The position numbers and the translations under genes were made by a program. From assembly GCA_009926815.1 (NCBI GenBank), contig RFOC01000117.1, forward strand, positions 1 to 6,504: a stretch of 6,504 nt of DNA, in the 5' to 3' direction. The stretch's first letter is position 1; every line of letters begins with the position of its first letter. The notes beneath the pieces were generated by a model. The model was not told where the DNA came from. It ran no database searches and worked only from the letters and a program-made list of their open reading frames with translations. The DNA is from Planctomycetota bacterium (GTDB taxonomy: Bacteria; Planctomycetota; Phycisphaerae; Phycisphaerales; SM1A02). Positions 1-6,256 of the stretch are shown piece after piece.

Positions 1-76
1 CGCCGAAGGGGATGCTGCCGCAGAGGAACGCGGCCGGGATCCACCAGGCCCACGCCAGGCTCATGCCTTCATGCAT
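1..76 (-). CDS. plsY: Glycerol-3-phosphate acyltransferase PlsY, N-terminal fragment
   Basis: Only the first 25 codons lie in the window; the gene runs off the left edge. The fragment starts with ATG at 76, has a hydrophobic Trp/Ala/Leu-rich stretch (residues 6-19) that would be the first membrane segment, and then reads GSIPFG (residues 20-25), the conserved N-terminal motif of PlsY. PlsY is an inner-membrane enzyme that moves an acyl group from acyl-phosphate to glycerol-3-phosphate, making lysophosphatidate, the first step of phospholipid synthesis in most bacteria. The start at 76 is preferred over the in-frame ATG at 64 because AGGA (85-88) lies 8 bases before it, whereas the purines before 64 are too close. 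It begins 10 bases after the heptosyltransferase stop, so it is probably the next gene of the same transcript. The call rests on one short motif and a membrane segment, but the match is distinctive. Confidence 0.82.
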   Translation of the reverse strand, partial: MHEGMSLAWAWWIPAAFLCGSIPFG

Positions 77-84
77 GGTCGCGA

Positions 85-88
85 TCCT
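85..88 (-). promoter_or_regulatory. Ribosome binding site for plsY
   Basis: AGGA on the minus strand, 8 bases before the ATG at 76. It overlaps the TAG stop of the upstream glycosyltransferase gene (87-89). It decides between the two in-frame ATG codons at 76 and 64. Confidence 0.5.
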
Positions 89-1121
89 ACCGCTGTTCCA
101 GCAGGGCCCGGCACGCGTGCAGCGCATCCGCGACGGCGATGCGATCCATGCCGCAGAAGCGGGCCACGCGATCCGCCACCACGCCCTCGGGCAGGAAGGG
201 TTCGGCCAGCAGCTGGATCTCGCGCCTCGGGCCCGCGGGTTCCTGCAGCACGGTCCAACGGGGATCCGTCGGTCCGAACAGGCTCACGCAGCGGGTGCCC
301 AGGCCCGCGGCCAGATGGCGGGGGCCGGTGTCGTTGGTGACCAGCAGGTCCGCGGCGGCGATGGCGCCCTTGAGGGAGCCCAGCGAGACGCCGCGGTCGA
401 TCAGGTTCACGCACCCATCGCCCGCATGGGACACCACCGCTCGAACCAGCTCCGCCTCCGCCGGGCCTCCGGTCACGGCCACGGATCCCCGGGTGGATGC
501 CACCAGTTCGCGCGCCAGTGCCGCGAAACGATCGGCCGGCCATCGCTTGTCCGTGCGGTTGGCGCCCGGGTTGAGCAGCACCACGGGTCGAGGCAGTCCC
601 TCCAGCAGGCGCTGCCCCGCCTCGGCCTGCCCGGGTGAGCACGCCAGTGCCACGATCCGGTCGCCCACGGGCCGCTGCAGCGCCCAGGCGGCCAGATCGG
701 CGTAGCTGTCCACCGCGGAGCGCGGTCGACCATCACGCGGTGCGGGCAGGGCGTGGCTGAGCAGCCAGCTTCGGCCATCGCGGCCCCAGCCCAGCCGCAG
801 CGGTGCACCGGTGGCCAGCGCGAAGAGGGCACTTCGAGGACTGTTGGGCAGCAGCAGCACGGCGTCGAGGCGCATCGCGCGGAAGCGGCGGGCACCCGTG
901 AACGGTCCGAGCCAGCCCCGCATGTCATGCACATGGAACTCGTCGAACACGGGCAGGCCATCCAGCACGGCCTGCAGTCCCGGCCGGCCCATGAGGTGGA
1001 TGCGGGCATCCGGCAGATCGCTCCGAAGGGCCTGCAGGCAGGGCGTGGCCATCACGGCGTCGCCCACCCAGGAGGGCAGCACCACCAGCAGCCGTCGCGC
1101 GTCGTGCAGGGGCGATCTCAT
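87..1121 (-). CDS. waaF: LPS heptosyltransferase II-like glycosyltransferase (GT9 family)
   Basis: 344 residues, the usual length for the family. The N-terminal Rossmann half opens with LPSWVGDAVMATP (residues 15-27), matching the WaaF/WaaC signature; D21 aligns with the proposed catalytic base. The C-terminal half carries LLNPGA (182-187), KRWP (192-195), TGGP (217-220), NDTGPRHLAAG (263-273) and LFGPTDPRW (281-289), the ADP-heptose-binding signature of glycosyltransferase family 9. Family members transfer L-glycero-D-manno-heptose from ADP-heptose to the growing LPS inner core on the cytoplasmic face of the inner membrane. The start is ATG at 1121: it overlaps the stop of the phosphatase gene in an ATGA, and the core fold begins a few residues later. 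An in-frame extension further upstream only shadows the phosphatase gene. No clear Shine-Dalgarno sequence is present, so coupling to upstream translation is likely. Pairing with a GmhB-type phosphatase supports a heptose donor, but sequence alone does not fix the acceptor or whether it is heptosyltransferase I, II or III. Confidence 0.88.
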   Translation of the reverse strand: MRSPLHDARRLLVVLPSWVGDAVMATPCLQALRSDLPDARIHLMGRPGLQAVLDGLPVFDEFHVHDMRGWLGPFTGARRFRAMRLDAVLLLPNSPRSALFALATGAPLRLGWGRDGRSWLLSHALPAPRDGRPRSAVDSYADLAAWALQRPVGDRIVALACSPGQAEAGQRLLEGLPRPVVLLNPGANRTDKRWPADRFAALARELVASTRGSVAVTGGPAEAELVRAVVSHAGDGCVNLIDRGVSLGSLKGAIAAADLLVTNDTGPRHLAAGLGTRCVSLFGPTDPRWTVLQEPAGPRREIQLLAEPFLPEGVVADRVARFCGMDRIAVADALHACRALLEQR

Positions 1122-1975
1122 GCGCCGGCCCAGAGTGAACCCGATTCGCCGCGGCTTCGCCACCAGGCCGAGGTGGATCGCCGCCATTCCGCGGCGAAGC
1201 CCAGCGCGATCACCTCGGCGCCCTCCACGGTGGCGGTCACCTGATCGCCGGTCCACTCCAGCGACACCAGTCGCACCCCCGTGCGTTCGGCCAGCGCGCG
1301 GGCGGAGGCCTCCAGGGCCGATCGAATGGCCCGGTCCGCCAGCGATCCCGACTCGGAGGCGTGCAGCGTGACCACGCCGGCGCTCACGCGAGGCGTGTCC
1401 TCGTGCACGATGCGGCGGGCGGCCGCGTGAAGATCCGGCGCGAAGAAGTCGGCCACGCTGGCGGCGCTGGCGCTTCCCAGTCGCACGCTGCGGCAGCCCG
1501 CGGCCGCGCCGGCAGCGGCATCGCGCTCCTGGTCGCCCACCATCCAGCTTCGGGCCAGGTCCAGTCCGTGCTCGCCGGCGGCGGCCAGCAGCATGCCCGG
1601 CTGGGGCTTGCGCCAGTGGTGCTCGCGGCGGTAGCGCTCCACGGTGCCCTCGGGGTGGAAGGGGCAGAAGTAGAAGGCGTCGATGACGCGATCGAGTCCG
1701 GTGGCCTGTCGCAGCACGCGCTCCAGGCGATCGTGCGTGGCGAGCACCGCGGCCTCGTCGTAGCGGCCACGGGCCACGCCGCCCTGGTTGGTCACCACCA
1801 CCAGCCTGTAGCCCGCATCACGGAGCAGACGGACGCCGCTGGCGGCATGCGGCAGCAGTTCCACGCGATCCGGGTCACCCAGGTCGCCGTCGTTGAGGAT
1901 GATGGTTCCGTCGCGGTCCAGGAACACCGCCGCCTGGGCGGGGGCGGCGCGGCCACCGCCCGCGGCGACACTCAC
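1118..1975 (-). CDS. gmhB: D-glycero-manno-heptose 1,7-bisphosphate 7-phosphatase-like HAD protein with C-terminal extension
   Basis: 285 residues, about 95 longer than a typical GmhB (roughly 180-190). Residues 15-190 form the HAD phosphatase: DRDGT (20-24; D20 nucleophile, D22 acid/base), VVVTNQGGVARG (59-70; T62 is motif II), RKPQPGM (122-128; K123 is motif III) and GDQERD (147-152; motif IV, Mg binding). GmhB removes the 7-phosphate of heptose bisphosphate in the cytoplasm on the way to ADP-heptose. The zinc loop is altered: C104 and H107 are present, but the other canonical positions read Phe106, His119 and Trp121. Residues 191-285 match no domain I know; they contain an alpha-helical stretch (about 210-232), a beta-like stretch (235-258) and an Arg/Trp-rich tail. 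The start is GTG at 1975, overlapping the phosphofructokinase stop as GTGA; no Shine-Dalgarno is visible. The stop overlaps the waaF ATG. Histidinol-phosphate phosphatase of the related HisB-N group is the main alternative, but the heptosyltransferase neighbour favours GmhB. Confidence 0.85.
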   Translation of the reverse strand: MSVAAGGGRAAPAQAAVFLDRDGTIILNDGDLGDPDRVELLPHAASGVRLLRDAGYRLVVVTNQGGVARGRYDEAAVLATHDRLERVLRQATGLDRVIDAFYFCPFHPEGTVERYRREHHWRKPQPGMLLAAAGEHGLDLARSWMVGDQERDAAAGAAAGCRSVRLGSASAASVADFFAPDLHAAARRIVHEDTPRVSAGVVTLHASESGSLADRAIRSALEASARALAERTGVRLVSLEWTGDQVTATVEGAEVIALGFAAEWRRSTSAWWRSRGESGSLWAGA

Positions 1976-3129
1976 ACCACCACCGCGGGCTGGGCCGTCG
2001 GGTAGTGGCTGTGGGGCACGCCGTCGCCGAAGCTGATGCCGATGGCGCGACCGGCGGAGATCAGCGGATGATCCTCGGGCACGAGCCGCTGCTTGCCAGC
2101 CGCGTGCAGCAGGTCCACGTCGCCGAAGATGTTGTTCTGCCGCACGACCATGCGGTTGCGGCCGCCGAGCATGAGGGTCTGGATGGCGTGGTAGCCGAAG
2201 TGCGTGGCCAGGATGCGGTCCGCGGGAATGGGGGTGCCGCCGCGCTGGATGTGCCCGAGCACGGTGGTCCGGGTCTCCACGCGGCACAGCTTCGCGATGC
2301 CGTCGGCCACGCGCTGGCCGATGCCGCCCAGGCGGATCGGATCCGGGCTGTTGTGCACGGTGCGGGCCACCACCTGCTCGCCGCCGCGCATGCGGGCGCC
2401 CTCGGCCACCGCCACGATGGCGAAGCCGGGGCCCTTGGTCATGCGCGCGTCGATGAACTCGGCCACGGACTCCATCTCGAAGGGGATCTCCGGCAGCAGG
2501 ATCACGTCGCTGCCGCTGGCGATGCCCGCCGTGAGGGTGATCCAGCCGGCGTTGCGGCCCATGAGCTCGCAGACCATCACGCGGTGGTGGCTGTCGGCGG
2601 TGCTGTGCAGCTTGTCGAGCGCCTCGGTGGCGGTGTTCACCGCGGTCAGGAACCCGAAGCTGATCTCGGTGCCCACGATGTCGTTGTCGATGGTCTTGGG
2701 CACGCCGACGATGTTCAGGCCCTTCTCCACCAGCGAACTGGCCGCGGCCATGGTGCCGTCGCCGCCGATCACGATGATCGCGTCGAGCCGGTGCCGTCGG
2801 GCCACCTCCACGCAGCGATCGGTCACGTCGCGGTACACGGGGTTGCCCTCGTGATCGTCGCCCACGTGGTAGCGGCGGGGGTTGCAGCGGTTGTTGCTGC
2901 CCAGCACGGTGCCGCCGCGCACCAGGATGCCCGAGACGTCGCGGGTCGTCAGCGGACGCACGCGATCATCGATGAGGCCCTGGAAGCCGTCCTCGATGCC
3001 GGCCACCTCGATGCCATGCTGCAGGATGGCCGTCTTGACCACGGCGCGAAGGACGGCGTTCAGACCGGGGCAGTCGCCGCCGCCGGTGAGCACACCGATG
3101 CGGCGGATGTTGGCGGGGGGGCTCATCAT
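1972..3129 (-). CDS. pfkA: 6-phosphofructokinase, probably ATP-dependent
   Basis: 385 residues; phosphorylates fructose 6-phosphate to fructose 1,6-bisphosphate, the committing step of glycolysis. Visible motifs are TGGGDCPGLN (15-24, nucleotide loop), IGGDGT (121-126), PKTIDND (144-150; D148 is the catalytic base), MGRNAGW (190-196, substrate binding) and GHIQRGG (292-298, substrate phosphate binding). The residue equivalent to E. coli Gly104 is glycine (G125), which is associated with ATP use, while the position equivalent to Gly124 is lysine (K145), which is common in pyrophosphate enzymes. The Gly/Lys pair is known from ATP-dependent enzymes of Streptomyces and trypanosomes, so ATP is the best guess. 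A Met-Met start gives two choices; the first (3129) is preferred because a run of six G and an A (3140-3146) lies 10 bases upstream. It is the first gene of the minus-strand string and its stop overlaps the phosphatase start. Substrate range beyond fructose 6-phosphate cannot be read from the sequence. Confidence 0.93.
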   Translation of the reverse strand: MMSPPANIRRIGVLTGGGDCPGLNAVLRAVVKTAILQHGIEVAGIEDGFQGLIDDRVRPLTTRDVSGILVRGGTVLGSNNRCNPRRYHVGDDHEGNPVYRDVTDRCVEVARRHRLDAIIVIGGDGTMAAASSLVEKGLNIVGVPKTIDNDIVGTEISFGFLTAVNTATEALDKLHSTADSHHRVMVCELMGRNAGWITLTAGIASGSDVILLPEIPFEMESVAEFIDARMTKGPGFAIVAVAEGARMRGGEQVVARTVHNSPDPIRLGGIGQRVADGIAKLCRVETRTTVLGHIQRGGTPIPADRILATHFGYHAIQTLMLGGRNRMVVRQNNIFGDVDLLHAAGKQRLVPEDHPLISAGRAIGISFGDGVPHSHYPTAQPAVVV

Positions 3130-3194
3130 GGCGAGTCGGTCCCCCCGTCCGGATTCATCAGCGTGGACAAGGGGCCCTCCATTACCATCCCCCG
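3130..3194. promoter_or_regulatory. Divergent intergenic region between pfkA and lysS
   Basis: This 65-base gap is the only non-coding stretch of any length here, and both gene strings read away from it, so it should hold both promoters. On the plus strand TACCAT (3183-3188) fits the TANNNT pattern of a -10 box and ends 6 bases before the lysS ATG, which would give a leaderless or nearly leaderless transcript. TGGACA (3164-3169) resembles a -35 box, but the 13-base spacing is too short for a standard sigma-70 promoter. I see no convincing promoter pair for the minus strand and no operator palindrome or riboswitch. Confidence 0.45.
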
Positions 3195-4760
3195 ATGGCC
3201 GGAGAGCAGCCGAAGAAGGAAACCGACCTCACGCCTGCGGAGGAGCACCCCTCGGTGCTCGAAGCGGCCCGACGCGCGAAGCTGGACCGCTTTCGCGATG
3301 AGCTGAAGATCGAGCCCTATGGCGGACGCGTGGAGGGCCTGGTGCCGCTGGCCGAGGCCCGCGCCGCATTCCGCGAGGAGCTGCAGGTGGCCGCCGACGC
3401 CGAGGCCGCGAAGGCGAAGGCCGATCCTGCCCATGTGCCCGCCGAGCCTCGACCGCTGCGCCGCGTGGCGGGCCGCATCGTGCAGCACCGCGACCTGGGC
3501 AAGCTCGTCTTCGTGTGGCTGCGCGACCACACCGGCGACCTGCAGGTGTCCATCAGCAAGGCTGGCGTGAGCGCGGCCGATTTCGAGCTGGCGAAGGCGC
3601 TCGACTACGGCGACATCATCAGCACCGAGGGTCCCGTGGGCCGCACGAACAAGGGCGAGGTCTGCGTGTGGGCGAAGTCGCTCGCGCTGCAGTGCAAGAG
3701 CCTGGCGCCGCCGCCCGGCAAGTGGCATGGTCTGGAGGATGCGGAGACCCGCTACCGCCGGCGGTACGTGGACATGTGGGCGACGCCCAGGACGATGGCC
3801 ACCTTCCAGGCGCGCAGCCGCATCGTGAGCCTGGTGCGGCGCTTCATGGAGTCCCGCGGTTTCCAGGAGGTGGAGACGCCCATGATGCAGCCGCTGGCGG
3901 GCGGCGCCGCGGCTCGTCCCTTCGTGACGCGGCACAACGCGCTCGACATGGAGCTCTTCATGCGCGTGGCGCCGGAGCTCTACCTGAAGCGGCTGCTGGT
4001 GGGCGGCATGCCCAGGGTGTTCGAGATCAACCGCAACTTCCGCAACGAGGGCGTGGATCGCAGCCACAACCCCGAGTTCACCGCCATGGAGGCCTACGAG
4101 GCCTTCGGCGACTGCTGGACCATGCTGGAGCTCACCGAGTCGCTGGTGCACGAGGCCGCGGTCGAGATGGCGAAGGGGCGAGAGGACGCCGGCCCCGGCC
4201 CCGCGCTGCCCTTCGGCGAGCTGCGCGTGAACTACGCGAAGCCCTTCGTGCGCGTCACCTTCGGCGAACTGTTCGAGCGGGGCGCCGGGTTCAGCATGTT
4301 CGACGAGGCGAAGGTGCGGGCCGAGGCCCTGAAGCGGCACGTGGCCGACGCGGCCAAGCTGGATCACTGGCTGCTGGTCGAGGCGCTCTTCGAGATCGTG
4401 GGCGAGCCGCTCATCGATCCGCTGCGGCCCACCTTCGTCACCGACTGGCCCAGCGCCATCAGTCCGCTCACGCGGCCGCGGCGCGATGACCCGCGGCTCT
4501 GCGAGCGATGGGACATCTTCATCGCGGGCATGGAGGTGGGGCCGGCCTACACGGAACTCAACGATCCGGACATCCAGCGCGAGAAGTTCACGCAGCAGCT
4601 CGCGGGCATCGACGACGAGGAGAGCACCTTCCGCACGCTCGACGAGGATTTCCTGGAGAGCCTGAAGGTGGGCATCGGCATCGACCGCCTGGTCATGCTG
4701 CTCACCGATTCGCCGAGCATCCGCGACGTGATCCTGTTCCCCCTGCTCAAGAGGAGCTGA
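3195..4760 (+). CDS. lysS: Lysyl-tRNA synthetase, class II
   Basis: 521 residues; charges tRNA-Lys with lysine in the cytoplasm using ATP. An N-terminal OB-fold anticodon-binding domain (about 88-170; RVAGRIVQHRDLGK) precedes the class II catalytic domain: motif 1 around RRFMESRGFQEVETP (215-229), GGAAARPF (236-243), the lysine pocket APELYLKR (259-266), motif 2 RVFEINRNFRNEG (274-286), HNPEFTAMEAY (291-301) and motif 3 GIGIDRL (493-499). Residues equivalent to E. coli Gly216, Glu240, Arg262, Glu278, Tyr280 and Glu428 are present. Two departures stand out: Pro450 replaces the lysine-pocket asparagine (E. coli Asn424) in EVGPAYTEL, and the usual loop before motif 3 (E. coli GLPPTAG) is missing, leaving LKVGIGIDR. 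The distance from E454 to R498 is 44 residues against 52 in E. coli, an eight-residue in-frame loss. ATG at 3195 is the first good start; no Shine-Dalgarno precedes it. It heads the plus-strand string. Confidence 0.95.
   Translation: MAGEQPKKETDLTPAEEHPSVLEAARRAKLDRFRDELKIEPYGGRVEGLVPLAEARAAFREELQVAADAEAAKAKADPAHVPAEPRPLRRVAGRIVQHRDLGKLVFVWLRDHTGDLQVSISKAGVSAADFELAKALDYGDIISTEGPVGRTNKGEVCVWAKSLALQCKSLAPPPGKWHGLEDAETRYRRRYVDMWATPRTMATFQARSRIVSLVRRFMESRGFQEVETPMMQPLAGGAAARPFVTRHNALDMELFMRVAPELYLKRLLVGGMPRVFEINRNFRNEGVDRSHNPEFTAMEAYEAFGDCWTMLELTESLVHEAAVEMAKGREDAGPGPALPFGELRVNYAKPFVRVTFGELFERGAGFSMFDEAKVRAEALKRHVADAAKLDHWLLVEALFEIVGEPLIDPLRPTFVTDWPSAISPLTRPRRDDPRLCERWDIFIAGMEVGPAYTELNDPDIQREKFTQQLAGIDDEESTFRTLDEDFLESLKVGIGIDRLVMLLTDSPSIRDVILFPLLKRS
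4751..4756 (+). promoter_or_regulatory. Ribosome binding site for the transglutaminase-like gene
   Basis: GAGGAG, within the last codons of lysS, 6 bases before the GTG at 4763. It is the strongest Shine-Dalgarno sequence in the window, and it favours GTG 4763 over the in-frame ATG at 4778, which has only a short AGG (4768-4770) before it. Confidence 0.65.
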
Positions 4761-4762
4761 TC

Positions 4763-6256
4763 GTGCCAGGCTCGCGAATGCCGGGCAGCCGCATCCTCTC
4801 GTGGGTGGTGCTGGTGGCGGTGGCGCTGCTGCTGGCCGCCGCCGGCGAGGCCGATCGCACCGAGCGGTGGTTCGAGGTGCGCGTGGGCGGCCGGCCCGCC
4901 GGCTGGACGCGATCGCTGGAGACCCGCGTGCCCGAGGGCTGGCGCACCGAGACCGAGACCCGGCTCCGGCTGGGTCGTGGCGCTGCGCTGCTGGACATGT
5001 CGACCACCGGCTGGATCGTGGAGGGACCCGAGGGCAAGCCGATCCATGGCGGTCGGACGCAGTCGGGCAGCGGCCAGGCGGTTCGCGTGACGTGGCGGTA
5101 CCTGCCCGAAGGGGTGCTGGAGCGCACCATGGACGGCGCGCGGCTCTCGGAGCGGCGACTGCCGCTGCCACCCGCCGACGCCATGGGACCGCACGCCTCG
5201 GACGTGCAGGCGGAGCGACTGCGGGCCTCTGGCGCCACCGAGGTGGAGCAGTGGGTCTTCGAACCCACGCAGGGACCGCAGCCGCAGCGGGTGAAGTGCG
5301 TCCGAGCCGAGGAGGACGAGATCAGGCTTCCCGAGGGGCCGCGTCGGGCTCGGCGATGGGCGCTCGAGGGTTCGCTGGTGCCCAAGGGAACCCTCGAGTG
5401 GCGCGACGGTGCCGGGGAACTGCTGCGGAGCGTCTCGCCCACCGGACTGGGACAGATCGAGAGCCTCCGCAGCACCGAGAGCGCGGCCCGCGGCTGGCTG
5501 GAGAAGGCCGGCGCGCCACCCGAGGTCATGGTGGCCAGCTTCGCCAGGCCCGATCGGCCGCTCCGAGATCCGGGCTCGCTGCGGCGCGTGCGGCTTCGGC
5601 TGTCGGCTCGCGAGGGCACGCTGGATCCGCCACCCTCGGTGGGTTTCCAGCGGGTGAGGAGCACGGGCGGCGTGCACGCCGTGACCGTGGATCTGGACGC
5701 CCCAGCCACGCCCGGCGAGCCGGCGGAGGAGTTCCTGGTGGCCTCGCCCATGATCGATGGCAAGGACCCCGTGATCGTGGCCATCGCCACCGCGGCCCTG
5801 GCGGACGCGCCCGCGGATCAACGGGCGCGACTGGAGCGGCTTCGCTCGGCCACGTGGACGCATCTGGAGCGGAAGAATCTGGCGAGCGCGCTCGCCAGCG
5901 CCAGCGAGGCCGCGCGGTCGCGCAGTGGCGACTGCACCGAGCACGCCGTGCTGCTTGCGGCGCTGCTTCGAGCGCAGGGGATCCCCTCGCGCGTGGTGGC
6001 CGGCCTGGTCTGGTGCGACCAGTTCGCCGGGGAGCGGGACGTCTTCGGATGGCACCTCTGGACCCAGGCGCTGGTCGAGGGTCGCTGGATCGACCTGGAC
6101 GCCACGCTTCCTCCGGGCGGGCCCGGCTTCCACCCGGGCCACGTGGCGCTGGCGGCCACGGCGCTGGCCGATCCGGCGGCGGACGCCTCGTGGACCGCGC
6201 TGGTGGGCGCTCTGGGCAATCTTCGCATCGAGATCGACGAGGGCGGCCGTGAGTGA
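4763..6256 (+). CDS. Exported transglutaminase-like domain protein, function unknown
   Basis: 497 residues from the GTG at 4763 (492 from the ATG at 4778). The N-terminus has an Arg followed by a strongly hydrophobic stretch (about residues 11-26, WVVLVAVALLLAAA) and then a small-residue region, which suggests a signal peptide or membrane anchor sending the protein to the periplasm. Residues about 30-350 are a large, probably beta-rich region I cannot assign. The C-terminal part (about 355-460) is a transglutaminase/protease-like fold: SGDCTEHAVLLAALLRAQGI with C391, FGWHLW with H431 and WIDLDATLP with D446, forming an intact Cys-His-Asp triad. Such domains may cross-link, deamidate or cleave proteins; many bacterial ones are uncharacterised peptidases, so no reaction can be named. 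The gene follows lysS after 2 bases and overlaps the next gene by 8, so it is co-transcribed with housekeeping genes, though a direct link to their functions is not implied. Confidence 0.85.
   Translation: MPGSRMPGSRILSWVVLVAVALLLAAAGEADRTERWFEVRVGGRPAGWTRSLETRVPEGWRTETETRLRLGRGAALLDMSTTGWIVEGPEGKPIHGGRTQSGSGQAVRVTWRYLPEGVLERTMDGARLSERRLPLPPADAMGPHASDVQAERLRASGATEVEQWVFEPTQGPQPQRVKCVRAEEDEIRLPEGPRRARRWALEGSLVPKGTLEWRDGAGELLRSVSPTGLGQIESLRSTESAARGWLEKAGAPPEVMVASFARPDRPLRDPGSLRRVRLRLSAREGTLDPPPSVGFQRVRSTGGVHAVTVDLDAPATPGEPAEEFLVASPMIDGKDPVIVAIATAALADAPADQRARLERLRSATWTHLERKNLASALASASEAARSRSGDCTEHAVLLAALLRAQGIPSRVVAGLVWCDQFAGERDVFGWHLWTQALVEGRWIDLDATLPPGGPGFHPGHVALAATALADPAADASWTALVGALGNLRIEIDEGGRE
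6239..6243 (+). promoter_or_regulatory. Ribosome binding site for nnrD
   Basis: GAGGG inside the end of the transglutaminase-like gene, 5 bases before the GTG at 6249. It supports that GTG as the start even though the two genes overlap. Confidence 0.5.

Noticed and set aside
1122..1256. 45-codon in-frame extension of the heptosyltransferase gene upstream of 1121
   Set aside because: It overlaps the phosphatase coding sequence, reads as Arg/Gly-rich shadow, and family members start close to the LPSWVGD motif; the ATGA overlap marks the true start.
1976..2287. 104-codon in-frame extension of the phosphatase gene upstream of 1975
   Set aside because: It lies wholly inside pfkA and is His/Arg/Pro-rich without motifs; the HAD fold begins about 15 residues after the GTG at 1975.
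3164..3188. Standard sigma-70 promoter made of TGGACA and TACCAT
   Set aside because: The 13-base spacing is too short for a typical sigma-70 promoter; only the TACCAT element is retained, as a tentative -10 box.
2005..3306. 433-codon open frame on the plus strand opposite pfkA
   Set aside because: It is a His/Ala/Val-rich mirror of the phosphofructokinase codons and ends inside lysS; pfkA has all its catalytic motifs.
3126..5171. 681-codon open frame on the minus strand opposite lysS and the transglutaminase-like gene
   Set aside because: Its translation is Arg/Ala/His/Pro-rich low-complexity sequence with no family motif, and it lies opposite an unmistakable lysS. Long antisense frames are expected at this GC content.
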